This document shows, piece after piece, positions 5,481 to 13,712 of a stretch of DNA of 19,891 nt. Position numbers and translations under genes: made by a program. The notes beneath the pieces are model-generated. The model was not told where the DNA came from. It saw nothing but the letters and a program-made list of their open reading frames with translations, and made no database searches. Positions within the stretch are counted from its first letter, which is position 1, and every line of letters starts with the position of its first letter. Source of the stretch: Candidatus Uhrbacteria bacterium RIFCSPHIGHO2_02_FULL_53_13 (GTDB lineage Bacteria > Patescibacteriota > Patescibacteriia > UBA9934 > UBA11717); contig MGDX01000036.1 in the NCBI GenBank assembly GCA_001791035.1, positions 956 to 20,846 of the forward strand, written 5' to 3'.

Positions 5481-7559
5481 ATGGCAAGAGAATACCCGCT
5501 GGAACGGGTACGCAACATTGGAATCATTGCGCACATTGACGCCGGAAAAACAACCGTGTCCGAACGCATCCTGTTTTATACGGGACGCAAACATAAGCTT
5601 GGAGAAGTGCACGAAGGGGCGGCGACGATGGATTGGATGGAACAAGAGCAGGAGCGCGGCATCACAATTACGGCGGCGGCGACAACCTGTTTTTGGAAGG
5701 ATCATCGCATCAACATCATTGATACTCCGGGACACGTGGACTTTACCGTCGAGGTGGAGCGTTCACTGCGCGTTTTAGACGGCGGCGTCGTCGTGTTTGA
5801 CGGCGTGGCCGGAGTGGAGCCGCAATCGGAGACCGTGTGGCGCCAAGCGGACAAATATCATGTGCCGCGCATGTGCTTTGTCAACAAGCTCGATCGCACG
5901 GGGGCGGATTTTATGAAGGACTTGAAGTCCATTCGCACACGTCTCACCAAAAAAGCGCACCCGATTCAATTGCCGATCGGTTTGGAGAGTGACTTTGTCG
6001 GCATTATTGATCTTCTGAAAATGAAGGCGTTCATCTATAAGGACGAACTCGGTAAGATTATTGAAGAGACGGAGGTCCCATCGGCCTATGTGGATGAGGC
6101 AAAGGAATGGCGAGCGAAGCTGATTGAGGCCATCGTGGAAAATGATGACGACCTCATGGACGCGTACCTTGGCGGAAAGGAGCCAACGTACGAAGATTTG
6201 GTGCGCGTTCTGCGAAAGGCGACTATCCATCTTGACATCGTGCCGGTTTTGCTTGGATCGGCGCTCAAAAACAAAGGCGTGCAAATGATGCTCGACTATG
6301 TGGTGGCATTACTGCCAAGTCCGCTCGATGTGCCTCCGCTTACCGGAACCGATCCGGACGATTTGGAGAAAGAGATCGTAGTGAAGGCTGATGACGCGGA
6401 GCCGATGGCGGCGCTGGCGTTCAAAATTGCGACCGATCCGTTTGTCGGGAAGCTGTGTTTCATTCGCGTGTACTCTGGAAGATTGGCGGCCGGATCGTAT
6501 GTGCTCAACGCCTCGACCGGAGATAAGGAACGCATCGGGCGCATCGTGCGTTTGCATGCCAACGAGCGTGAGGAAATCTCGGAAGTGTTTGCTGGGGAAA
6601 TCGCCGCAGCCGTTGGGCTCAAGAACGTCACTACGGGCCACACGCTGTGTGATCCCGCACGTCCGGTTTTACTCGAGTCTATTACGTTCCCCGAACCGGT
6701 CATCTCGATTGCCGTTGAGCCGAAGACGAAAGTTGATCAAGAGAAGATGGGCATGGCGCTCTCAAAGCTCGCGGAAGAGGATCCTACATTCCGTGTGTGG
6801 TCGGACGAGGAAACGAATCAAACCTTGATTGCCGGCATGGGCGAACTTCATCTTGAAGTGATTGTGGATCGCATGAAGCGCGAGTTTGGTGTTGAGGTGA
6901 ACGTGGGACAGCCGCAGGTGTCGTATCGCGAAACGATCACTAAGTCCGCCGAAGGAGAAGGGAAGTTTGTTCGGCAGTCGGGCGGTCGCGGTCAGTTTGG
7001 ACACGCGGTGATTACGATTGAACCGAATGAGCCTGGTAAAGGATACGAATTTTTGGATGAGATTAAGGGCGGTTCCATTCCGCGCGAGTACATCAGCCCA
7101 ACGGATAAAGGCATGAAGGAGGCGGCGGCGTCGGGCGTGTTTGCCGGCTATCCGCTCATTGACATCAAGGTGCACTTGATTGACGGTTCGTACCACGAAG
7201 TCGACTCGTCTGAAATGGCTTTCAAAGTCGCCGGTTCCATGGCGCTCAAAGCGGCGGCGCGCGCGGCGGGACTCATTTTGCTCGAGCCGATTATGAAGGT
7301 GGAAGTGACGGTGCCAGAAGATTTCATGGGCGACGTGATTGGAGATTTGAGCGCCAAGCGCGGACAAATCAACGAAATGACGGACCGCGGAGAGGTAAAA
7401 CTTATTCGCGCATCTGTGCCGCTCGCTGAAATGTTCGGCTATGCCACGCAACTGCGCTCCATCTCGCAAGGGCGAGGCAACTACTCTATGGAATTTGAAA
7501 AGTACAGCCAAGTGCCAAACAACATCGCCGAAAGAATTAAAGAAGAACGCGGGAAGTAG
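5481..7559 (+). CDS. fusA: Translation elongation factor G
   Basis: 692 residues, full length. The GTPase motifs are AHIDAGKTT (17-25), RGITI (59-63), DTPGHVDF (81-88) and NKLD (135-138; most EF-Gs have NKMD). Domain II follows from about 310. Domain IV contains RQSGGRGQFGHAVI, and the C-terminal domain contains the PEDFMGDVIGDLSAKRGQI motif and the typical SMEFEKYSQVPNNIAERI ending. EF-G drives translocation and, with RRF, ribosome recycling. It is the third gene of the str operon. An unknown gene starts 10 bases after its stop, whereas tuf, often the next gene, is 6.8 kb away. Confidence 0.98.
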   Translation: MAREYPLERVRNIGIIAHIDAGKTTVSERILFYTGRKHKLGEVHEGAATMDWMEQEQERGITITAAATTCFWKDHRINIIDTPGHVDFTVEVERSLRVLDGGVVVFDGVAGVEPQSETVWRQADKYHVPRMCFVNKLDRTGADFMKDLKSIRTRLTKKAHPIQLPIGLESDFVGIIDLLKMKAFIYKDELGKIIEETEVPSAYVDEAKEWRAKLIEAIVENDDDLMDAYLGGKEPTYEDLVRVLRKATIHLDIVPVLLGSALKNKGVQMMLDYVVALLPSPLDVPPLTGTDPDDLEKEIVVKADDAEPMAALAFKIATDPFVGKLCFIRVYSGRLAAGSYVLNASTGDKERIGRIVRLHANEREEISEVFAGEIAAAVGLKNVTTGHTLCDPARPVLLESITFPEPVISIAVEPKTKVDQEKMGMALSKLAEEDPTFRVWSDEETNQTLIAGMGELHLEVIVDRMKREFGVEVNVGQPQVSYRETITKSAEGEGKFVRQSGGRGQFGHAVITIEPNEPGKGYEFLDEIKGGSIPREYISPTDKGMKEAAASGVFAGYPLIDIKVHLIDGSYHEVDSSEMAFKVAGSMALKAAARAAGLILLEPIMKVEVTVPEDFMGDVIGDLSAKRGQINEMTDRGEVKLIRASVPLAEMFGYATQLRSISQGRGNYSMEFEKYSQVPNNIAERIKEERGK

Positions 7560-7569
7560 CCTGCACGTT

Positions 7570-7959
7570 ATGAGGCCAGAGATGGAAAAGGGCATCCATG
7601 CCATGCGCGATCTTGCCAATGAAGAACGAGATCTTTCATTCGATGTCAGCGATCCGGAACTGTACGAGTGGTCACGTCGCCTAGACACGGTTCTGCAGGA
7701 TGCCGCAAAAACACTCCTCACCCATCCAGAGACACAGAGTGAAATTTTTGAGATTCAACAAAAAAAGCGTGACATTTTTGTTGAGCTCAAAGAACAACTC
7801 GCCTGTCTTGATCGTCCCGAATGCCATTTAGCGGCTGGAGAAGATGATCGACCGGCAACGTATGATGCTGAACAAAACGCCGTGGTCTCTCATAATGATA
7901 TCGGTGAGAGCTCCTTCGCAACGATTGGCATGATATTGGCTGATCTTGAATTGGCGTGA
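7570..7959 (+). CDS. Hypothetical protein downstream of fusA
   Basis: 129 residues, acidic and probably soluble and helical; not recognised. The open frame extends upstream into fusA, but the ATG at 7570, 10 bases after the fusA stop, is the natural start (MRPEMEKGIHAMRDLANEER). A Glu/Lys-rich stretch at about 55-78 (HPETQSEIFEIQQKKRDIFV) is likely helical or coiled coil. No signal peptide or membrane segment is visible. The stop overlaps the GTG start of the next gene by four bases (GTGA), so the pair is likely translationally coupled and co-transcribed with fusA. That layout would suit a two-protein complex, but no function can be assigned. Confidence 0.75.
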   Translation: MRPEMEKGIHAMRDLANEERDLSFDVSDPELYEWSRRLDTVLQDAAKTLLTHPETQSEIFEIQQKKRDIFVELKEQLACLDRPECHLAAGEDDRPATYDAEQNAVVSHNDIGESSFATIGMILADLELA

Positions 7960-8633
7960 CGTACGCGATAGATAAAGAAACATTCCCTCGACGTCTTGCA
8001 AAACGCTATCTTGTGGAGAGGGCCAAAAATCAGTTGCGTTCTTTGCTTGACGAGCAGATTTCTATCAGTGAATCGTCGAGTGGCTTAGCGAGTGAAAAAA
8101 AACGAAAGGCTTATTACAATACGCTCACATCGCGAAAAAGAAGGATGAATAGTGAACAATTTGGCATAACGGCAGAACGTGAGGCGATCACCTTTCTCAA
8201 ACGCATCAGCATAGATTATAGTTTGCCGTTTCAAGTTTCTCCGGTAGATTTGTTTGACGACATTAGAAACAGGATCGATTTTGTTGTCCATGTTCTTGAT
8301 GCGGATCGTGTGAATACAGCTCACAATATTGGGGTGCAATACACCGTATCCGAGAAGAGTGCTGTGCGCAAAAGAGCGTATGCCGCAATGAGTCGAGTGG
8401 AACTTCAGGATCGATTGGATGATGTTGTGGTTGTCGTACATCCTGACACATCGATTGTAGAGCGGCGTGCTCGCTGGTTTAAACACGGCCGGCCTGTCGG
8501 TGGTCCTATCATGTATCAGCCACGGCATAGTGTTTGGAGATTGTTTCAGGACATCATGCGCGATATCTTTTCGGCCGAAGAAATTCAGTCCATGTGGAAA
8601 ACGATAGCAATGGATTTTGGCTCACACAGATGA
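7956..8633 (+). CDS. Hypothetical protein, coupled to the preceding gene; possible degenerate nuclease fold
   Basis: 225 residues from a GTG at 7956 that overlaps the previous TGA. The N-terminal 65 residues are strongly basic (KKRKAYYNTLTSRKRRM). The middle, GITAEREAITFLKRI (70-84), RIDFVVHVLD (106-115) and IGVQYTVSEKSA (125-136), has the order alpha helix with Glu74, strand with Asp108, strand with Gln128. This recalls the E-D-(E/Q)xK arrangement of PD-(D/E)XK proteins, but Thr130 stands where the Lys would be. The C-terminal part has DDVVVVVHPD and a tail RDIFSAEEIQSMWKTI. The nuclease-like reading is weak inference. AT content appears somewhat higher than in the flanking translation genes. 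Confidence 0.75.
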   Translation: MTYAIDKETFPRRLAKRYLVERAKNQLRSLLDEQISISESSSGLASEKKRKAYYNTLTSRKRRMNSEQFGITAEREAITFLKRISIDYSLPFQVSPVDLFDDIRNRIDFVVHVLDADRVNTAHNIGVQYTVSEKSAVRKRAYAAMSRVELQDRLDDVVVVVHPDTSIVERRARWFKHGRPVGGPIMYQPRHSVWRLFQDIMRDIFSAEEIQSMWKTIAMDFGSHR

Positions 8634-8677
8634 CATCGCGGATTCAACAAGTACGGGTCTTGGGCTCGTGTTTGTTT

Positions 8678-8686
8678 TGATATACT
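8678..8686 (+). promoter_or_regulatory. Extended -10 promoter directly before the first ABC transporter
   Basis: TGATATACT (TG, one base, then TATACT at 8681-8686), with only a weak -35 (TCTTGG, 17 bp upstream). The predicted start at about 8692-8693 coincides with the ATG at 8693, so this mRNA would be leaderless. Confidence 0.55.
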
Positions 8687-8692
8687 GATCTC

Positions 8693-10462
8693 ATGTCTGA
8701 TTGGAGGCGTGTCAAAAAACTGGTGACGGAAAACTGGCAGGGCACTCGACTGCGCTATGCCGTTGTTGTTTTGATTTTGGTATTGGGATCAGCGCTGGCC
8801 GTCCTTGATCCGATTCTCTATGGAAAAATGGTGGACGTCATTGTTGATGCTCTGCGCGATCAGCATCCCGAAACGATCGTGAACGGCGTCGCCGTGCTTC
8901 TTGCACTTTGGATTGGTGTGTTTGTGATTAATGTGACACTCAACATTGTGGGGCGCTACATTTTTTGGAAAGCGAACAACATCCTCGGGCTAAATTTTGC
9001 GTGCTCGGCGGTGCGGGATATGTTGAGCTGGAGCCGTCAGCGCTTTTCGCGCCTTTCAACCGGACGCACGGTCAAAGTGTTCGATCAAGCGTGGGAAGCG
9101 CTGTTTTGGGTTCCCGGAGATATTGTCGAACAAGTCATTCCGACCGTTTTGACTTTCACCGCGGTGGTCATCGCGGGCCTGATCTTAGATTGGCGTCTCA
9201 CTATTGCGTCACTGATTATGTTGCCGATAGCGATATGGCTTGGATACTACGGTTGGAAGAAAGCGCGTCCAAAACAAGAACAGCTCGATCATCGCTGGGC
9301 GGCGCTCTCGCGTCATGTTGGCGAGAGCATTGGCAACATCAGCGTCGTGCAAGACTATGCGCAAGAAGATCGCCGCGCCCGCACATTCGCGTCGCTCATG
9401 CGTCAAGTGGTTGTTCGGCAACTGCGAATGAATGTCTTTTGGGCGCTGTTTCACGGAACCGGTAGTACACTGACGCTCTTGGGTCGAGCGGCGGTGTTTA
9501 TTGTCGGCGTCTATTTGGTTGCCAACGGAAGCACGACGCTCGGAACGCTCATCACGTTCTTGGGCATGTTGAACTATCTCCTGTCTCCAATTCAGCACGT
9601 GATTGGCAACTCGCTCCCGCGCATGAGCATGGGCGTTTCTCATTTGCGCTTGTACACGGATTTGGCGGATGAAATCAACGATCTCAAGGAACGCGACGAT
9701 GCCGTCCCTCTGAAAAAAATTGTGGGAGATGTCGAGCTCAAGGGCGTGCACTTTACCTATGGGGATCAATCGCGCGCGACACTGCTCGGCATTGACTTAA
9801 CCATTCCGGCAGGAACAAGTTGTGCACTCGTGGGTCCAAGCGGCGCGGGGAAGTCCACACTGGTGAAGCTCATCAACCGCACGATTGACCCGACGCGCGG
9901 GTGCGTGCACGTTGACGGCAAAGACCACTGCCTCTACACGCTCACATCTTTGCGGCGGCACATTGGCGTCGTGACGCAGGACACCTATCTTTTTCACGAT
10001 ACGATTCTAAACAATGTGAAGTTTGTGAAACCGAATGCTACGGAACGCGAGGTGGTGCATGCGTGCAAAATGGCGCAGGCGCACGACTATATTCGGCGCT
10101 TGCCAAACGGGTACCGCAGTATCGTGGGCGAGCGCGGCGTAAAGCTCTCGGGCGGCGAGCGTCAGCGCATTGCTCTTGCGCGTATCTTTTTGGCCGATCC
10201 TCCGATTCTAGTCCTCGACGAATCAACAAGCGCGCTTGATAGCGAAACAGAACACCGTATTCAGCAAACGCTCAAAGAGGTGATGAAGGGACGGACGTCC
10301 ATCTTGATTGCGCATCGTCTTTCAACTGTCTATTTGGCGGATCAAATCGCCGTTATGGAGCGCGGAAAAATTGTTGATATTGGAACGCATGACGAGCTGA
10401 TTAAAAAAGGAGGATTGTACGATCGGCTCTGGTCCTTGCAGTCGGATGGGTACATTTCTTGA
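8693..10462 (+). CDS. ABC transporter, fused permease and ATPase half-transporter (MsbA/LmrA-like exporter)
   Basis: 589 residues. The N-terminal membrane domain (about 15-315) has hydrophobic helices near 23-45, 62-85, 138-185 and 245-290 and belongs to the type I exporter class. The nucleotide-binding domain (about 335-580) has Walker A GPSGAGKST (381-389), signature LSGGERQR (485-492), Walker B ILVLDE with catalytic Glu510, and the H-loop His541 in IAHRLS. All ATPase residues are present, so it can work as a homodimer or pair with another half. The substrate cannot be told; the family exports lipids, drugs and peptides. A second half-transporter lies 1.3 kb downstream on the same strand and is a candidate partner. 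Confidence 0.95.
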   Translation: MSDWRRVKKLVTENWQGTRLRYAVVVLILVLGSALAVLDPILYGKMVDVIVDALRDQHPETIVNGVAVLLALWIGVFVINVTLNIVGRYIFWKANNILGLNFACSAVRDMLSWSRQRFSRLSTGRTVKVFDQAWEALFWVPGDIVEQVIPTVLTFTAVVIAGLILDWRLTIASLIMLPIAIWLGYYGWKKARPKQEQLDHRWAALSRHVGESIGNISVVQDYAQEDRRARTFASLMRQVVVRQLRMNVFWALFHGTGSTLTLLGRAAVFIVGVYLVANGSTTLGTLITFLGMLNYLLSPIQHVIGNSLPRMSMGVSHLRLYTDLADEINDLKERDDAVPLKKIVGDVELKGVHFTYGDQSRATLLGIDLTIPAGTSCALVGPSGAGKSTLVKLINRTIDPTRGCVHVDGKDHCLYTLTSLRRHIGVVTQDTYLFHDTILNNVKFVKPNATEREVVHACKMAQAHDYIRRLPNGYRSIVGERGVKLSGGERQRIALARIFLADPPILVLDESTSALDSETEHRIQQTLKEVMKGRTSILIAHRLSTVYLADQIAVMERGKIVDIGTHDELIKKGGLYDRLWSLQSDGYIS

Positions 10463-10536
10463 AAACAAGACACAGGCGCTCGCGGCCAGAAAAAGATCAA
10501 CAGGCGCCGACAGCATTGGCACCCGTTGAGGTAGTG

Positions 10537-11400
10537 TTAAGGTTGGCGTAGCACCTCCACGATGGTTCGGGGGAGCCACGGGTCCTCAACCTCCCACGCG
10601 GGAGGAGGTGAGCGCATCTTGTTTCTATGCCTTAGACCGAGCTCTACAAACAGCGGCACCCACGGTCCTCCGTAGCGCCCGGCCATCTGCTCGGCACCGC
10701 GATAAAAGCGTCGCACTTCAAATGGTTCCTCATCGCTCGGAGGACCGGTGAAGGTCGTGAGGAAGAGATCCGCATGGCGGCTCGTTCCTTTGACCTGAAT
10801 TGCGCACGTAATCTCGTTGCCTTCGGCCACAAGATCAGTGCAATGTGATCGGTCGTCCACGATTGAGGCGCGCTGAACGCGCATGCCGAGCATGCGGAAC
10901 GCCCACTCGATGCGCGCCACGGCAAGCGCGCCGGTCCACATGCGGCGCCACTCTCGAAATGGAGTGATGTCGCGCGGATTTTTCTGGTGCGCGTTCTTCA
11001 AGTGCAACGGGCTCCAGAGTTGCCGTAGCGTCTTCTTGCTTGTGATGGCAAGGAGATCTCCAATGCGGAGCTGCATTTCCATGTTGTTCTCGTACACGAA
11101 CCGCCGAACCACACGCGGCGTGTCCAAGTCCTTTGTATGTACCGAGCAGTGCACGCCGAGCCGGTACTGGCACTCCAAATACAGTGCCGTGCTTTCGCTC
11201 CCGCCGGAACGCTCACGCAACCACTCGATTTTCGTGCGAACCATTGAACGCATCTGACCGATGCGTTGGTAGCCGTGGAGGCGTTCTCCGTCCTCGGATC
11301 CTATTTCAAACACGGTGCCTCCGGCTTCAATGGTTCCCGGCACCAACGGCACAAACGCAACTTCATCTATTGGGCGTGTTTCGCTTTGTACGCCGTTCAT
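10537..11400 (-). CDS. Hypothetical protein with a PD-(D/E)XK nuclease-like C-terminal region
   Basis: 287 residues from ATG 11398-11400, which has GGAG five bases upstream, the clearest Shine-Dalgarno in the window. An in-frame TTG at 11448 would fall in the predicted -35 box and is less likely. The C-terminal half shows the nuclease-fold signature: a helix with Glu165 (ALAVARIEWAFRMLG), then CTDLVAE with Asp189, nine further residues and the triplet QVK (202-204) in CAIQVKGTS, so Lys204 is the candidate active-site lysine. The E-D-QxK order matches the core of PD-(D/E)XK enzymes with Gln replacing the second acid, as in some resolvase-like and restriction families. The N-terminal 150 residues are not recognised. 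It is inserted in the opposite orientation between two ABC genes, so it is probably an independent unit. Confidence 0.8.
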   Translation of the reverse strand: MNGVQSETRPIDEVAFVPLVPGTIEAGGTVFEIGSEDGERLHGYQRIGQMRSMVRTKIEWLRERSGGSESTALYLECQYRLGVHCSVHTKDLDTPRVVRRFVYENNMEMQLRIGDLLAITSKKTLRQLWSPLHLKNAHQKNPRDITPFREWRRMWTGALAVARIEWAFRMLGMRVQRASIVDDRSHCTDLVAEGNEITCAIQVKGTSRHADLFLTTFTGPPSDEEPFEVRRFYRGAEQMAGRYGGPWVPLFVELGLRHRNKMRSPPPAWEVEDPWLPRTIVEVLRQP

Positions 11401-11419
11401 GACATCTCCAACACATCGC

Positions 11420-11448
11420 ACGCTACACAAAAAAGGCTGTTCTGTCAA
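11420..11448 (-). promoter_or_regulatory. Weak promoter for the minus-strand nuclease-like gene
   Basis: On the minus strand, TTGACA (11448-11443) is followed after 17 bp by TAGCGT (11425-11420), with a predicted start near 11413, about 13 nt before the ATG. The -10 is poor, but the -35 is perfect. It is divergent from the plus-strand promoter at 11464. Confidence 0.5.
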
Positions 11449-11463
11449 GGTACGCAGGGGCGC

Positions 11464-11492
11464 TTGACAAGGGTTTCATTGTGAGATATTCT
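11464..11492 (+). promoter_or_regulatory. Promoter of the 39-aa ORF
   Basis: TTGACA (11464-11469), a 17-bp spacer and TATTCT (11487-11492). The predicted start near 11499 lies 9 bases before the ATG at 11508. Its -35 sits 15 bp from the -35 of the divergent gene. Confidence 0.7.
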
Positions 11493-11507
11493 CGGATCAA
11501 ACCATCT

Positions 11508-11627
11508 ATGAACCCGATGTACGACACAATCAATCGTTGGATCATGCCATCAAAAGTTGATGGCGGAGGCGTTGTGTTTGCCAGCACGATTCACCTGGGC
11601 ATGTCTGCGGGATTTTCTAAGAAGTAA
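11508..11627 (+). CDS. Possible small protein, 39 aa
   Basis: The ORF runs from ATG 11508 to TAA 11625-11627. It begins MNPMYDTINRWIMPSKVDG, continues GGVVFASTIHLGMSAGF and ends SKK. The second half is mildly hydrophobic, so a short membrane-associated peptide is possible. Support comes from context: a near-consensus promoter directly upstream, ATCT before the ATG as at other starts here, and a GC hairpin shortly after the stop. No family is recognised. It could also be a short untranslated transcript. Confidence 0.45.
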   Translation: MNPMYDTINRWIMPSKVDGGGVVFASTIHLGMSAGFSKK

Positions 11628-11653
11628 GTTGTTTTGCAAACTTGTTTCTTCAA

Positions 11654-11676
11654 AAATCCCGCAAAACGCGGGATTT
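11654..11676. terminator. Terminator-like hairpin after the 39-aa ORF
   Basis: AAATCCCGC (11654-11662) and GCGGGATTT (11668-11676), a 9-bp perfect stem with loop AAAAC. The T run is short (three T, inside the stem) on the plus strand. On the minus strand the stem is followed by TTGAAG, so it is a modest terminator either way. Confidence 0.55.
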
Positions 11677-11713
11677 CAGCGTCTAAGAAGGTGCGCGAAA
11701 CGCTCATTACAAA

Positions 11714-11781
11714 TCGTCAATCCAAATCACGGTTTCAAGAATACGGTTTTTTATCGCTGGAGCCTTGGTTTGGATTGACGA
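11714..11781 (+). repeat. 13-bp inverted repeat just before the second ABC gene
   Basis: TCGTCAATCCAAA (11714-11726) is the exact complement of TTTGGATTGACGA (11769-11781), separated by 42 nt that contain a T6 run. The right arm ends 10 bp before the ATG at 11792. As RNA it would close a stem-loop near the ribosome site; as DNA it could be a bipartite operator. No clear promoter lies closer to this gene. Confidence 0.6.
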
Positions 11782-11791
11782 AAAAAACACC

Positions 11792-13669
11792 ATGGACGAT
11801 CGCGAACACGTAGATCAACAAATGGTGGAATCGGCACAGAACGTTCGCTCGTATCTTTTGCAGATGCAGAGTAGCGTGAGTGTGCTCAAGTGGATTTGGA
11901 CGGAATTGATGGACGAGCATGGCCGCTTCCGATTGGGGCGCATGTTCAGGTGGCAGATTCTGGCCTCGGCATTTTCACTGTTGCCAATGTGGCTCTTGGG
12001 TCTCATCGTTGATGACCTGTCAACGGGCCGTAACGGCAGGATGTGGTGGTTCGTTGGAGGGGTTGGCGCCTCGCTTGCCTTGGCGCAGCTGTCCAACATG
12101 GTGATGTCCTGGCATCGCGAATGGGCGATTGGGCACAACATGGGAACGAGTGATAAGCGGATGTCCGAGCTATTCTTTGCCCAGTCGGTGGGACAGCACA
12201 CCTCCGAAGGCAGCCGCTTGAGCGCGTCAAACCTTGAAAAGGCGCGCGGGCGCATTATGGGTTTGACGGACATGCTCGTGTTTCAGGGCTTCGCGTCGCT
12301 TCTGCGCCTTGGTATTTCGTTCGTGTTCCTGTTCGTCATCAGTCCTTTTGCGGGGTTGGTGATGACGGCGCTCCTTCTGCACTACCTTGCGTGGATGGTG
12401 TACTTGAACCGCAAGGTGATGGCCGTTTGCACGCCGCTGGATCGGGAATTTCGCCGGCACAACCGGTACCGCAACGACGTGTGGGATTTGGTGACACGCG
12501 TCAAACACAGCGCCAAAGAGGCCGTGGACGTTGCGTTCATGGACCGTTGGTTTGGCGACATCATCAAAAAGGATCGTGCCTTCTGGATGTGGTACATAAC
12601 CATATCCAACTTGCGCGCGATCGTGCGCGCGGTGGTGGTCACAGGCGTGCTCGCTTACTCGGTTTGGCAAATCGAGCAGAGCCGCGTTGAACTGGCGGTG
12701 CTCGTGCCGCTGTTCATCTGGTCGCACGGGATTGCTGACAACCTGTGGCAAATCGGGCAGGTGGAACGCGTCGTGTCGTGGAACATGCCGTCCATCCGCT
12801 CCATGATGGAAGCGCTGACGGTTCCGCCCAGTGTCGTGAGTCTTCCGGATGCGCCTGGACTTTCGGGCGAGGGTCCCATTTCGGTTGAGTTCAAGAGTGT
12901 CACGCACACGTACGATGGTCACGAACGCGGAGCACGGCCGGTGCTCAAGGACGTGTCGTTGACGGTTGCGCCCGGCGAGCGCGTGGCGCTTGTCGGCATG
13001 ACCGGTTCCGGTAAGTCGACGATTGCGCGTTTGCTCTTGCGCGACTTCGATCCGGACGAGGGTGAGGTACGGCTCAACGGAGACGATCTGCGCACACTCG
13101 ACCTCTCGGAGGTTCTGACGCAGATTGCGCACATTCCGCAAAAGCCGCCCATTCTTGATGGGACGATCCGCCACAACGTGCTCTACGCGCTTTCGGAAGA
13201 GGAGCGCGAAGCCGTGACGGACGAACACATCTGGGCGGTGCTCTCTCGCGTACAGCTTGCTTTGCGCGAGCGGTTCCGCGATGGCCTTGATACGCGCGTC
13301 GGCAGGACGGGCGTCAAGCTCTCCGGAGGTGAGCAACAGCGCCTGATGATTGCCGCGGCGATTATTCAACGCGTGCGTTTCATCATCATCGATGAGGCGA
13401 CCAGTTCGCTCGATGCGCTCACGGAGCGTCGCGTGCAGTCGGGCATCGAAGAGATTCTCCGTGAAGGCGTGACGGCGCTTATTATTGCGCACCGCTTTAG
13501 CACGATTCGATTCTGCGACCGCGTAATCGTCCTGCGTCCGGCAACGGAGCTTGACGATGACTATCCGCAGATCGAAGCGGTCGGTACGTTCGAGGAGCTC
13601 CTCGTTCTGAGTCCAACCTTCCGCACGCTGGCCGAGCTCCAGGAGATGGTGCCCGCTCGAGCCTCTTGA
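11792..13669 (+). CDS. ABC transporter, fused permease and ATPase half-transporter (second copy)
   Basis: 625 residues from ATG 11792; a TTG 27 bases upstream is also in frame but lies in the inverted repeat. About 45 extra N-terminal residues (MDDREHVDQQMVESAQNVRS and on) precede the membrane domain, which has helices near 52-75, 82-105, 160-205 and 285-315. The ATPase domain has Walker A GMTGSGKST (402-410), signature LSGGEQQR (510-517), Walker B FIIIDE with Glu535, and H-loop His567 in IAHRFS, all intact. It is clearly diverged from the ABC gene at 8693 and is not a recent duplicate. The pair could form a heterodimer, but separate promoters and an opposing gene between them argue against an obligate operon. 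The substrate is unknown. Confidence 0.94.
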   Translation: MDDREHVDQQMVESAQNVRSYLLQMQSSVSVLKWIWTELMDEHGRFRLGRMFRWQILASAFSLLPMWLLGLIVDDLSTGRNGRMWWFVGGVGASLALAQLSNMVMSWHREWAIGHNMGTSDKRMSELFFAQSVGQHTSEGSRLSASNLEKARGRIMGLTDMLVFQGFASLLRLGISFVFLFVISPFAGLVMTALLLHYLAWMVYLNRKVMAVCTPLDREFRRHNRYRNDVWDLVTRVKHSAKEAVDVAFMDRWFGDIIKKDRAFWMWYITISNLRAIVRAVVVTGVLAYSVWQIEQSRVELAVLVPLFIWSHGIADNLWQIGQVERVVSWNMPSIRSMMEALTVPPSVVSLPDAPGLSGEGPISVEFKSVTHTYDGHERGARPVLKDVSLTVAPGERVALVGMTGSGKSTIARLLLRDFDPDEGEVRLNGDDLRTLDLSEVLTQIAHIPQKPPILDGTIRHNVLYALSEEEREAVTDEHIWAVLSRVQLALRERFRDGLDTRVGRTGVKLSGGEQQRLMIAAAIIQRVRFIIIDEATSSLDALTERRVQSGIEEILREGVTALIIAHRFSTIRFCDRVIVLRPATELDDDYPQIEAVGTFEELLVLSPTFRTLAELQEMVPARAS

Positions 13670-13675
13670 TTGTAT

Positions 13676-13704
13676 GCCGCCCCCGACATCTGTTGCGGGG
13701 CGGC
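13676..13704 (+). terminator. Terminator after the second ABC gene
   Basis: GCCGCCCC (13676-13683) pairs with GGGGCGGC (13697-13704) across a 13-nt loop, followed by TATTTAT. The stem is strong and the T run is interrupted. It begins a few bases after the stop codon. Confidence 0.7.
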
Positions 13705-13712
13705 TATTTATC

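Noticed and set aside
6762..7721. Long minus-strand ORFs opposite fusA (also opposite the second ABC gene and tuf)
   Set aside because: They are antisense shadows of strongly conserved genes, with His/Arg-rich composition and no recognisable domains.
10463..10536. Terminator between the convergent genes at 10462 and 10537
   Set aside because: GC-rich words such as GGCGCT and GGCGCC are present, but I could not build a stable stem with a T run.
8693..13669. Recent tandem duplication of the ABC transporter
   Set aside because: The two proteins differ throughout, including N-terminal length and residues around Walker A and B, so they are old paralogues or independent acquisitions.
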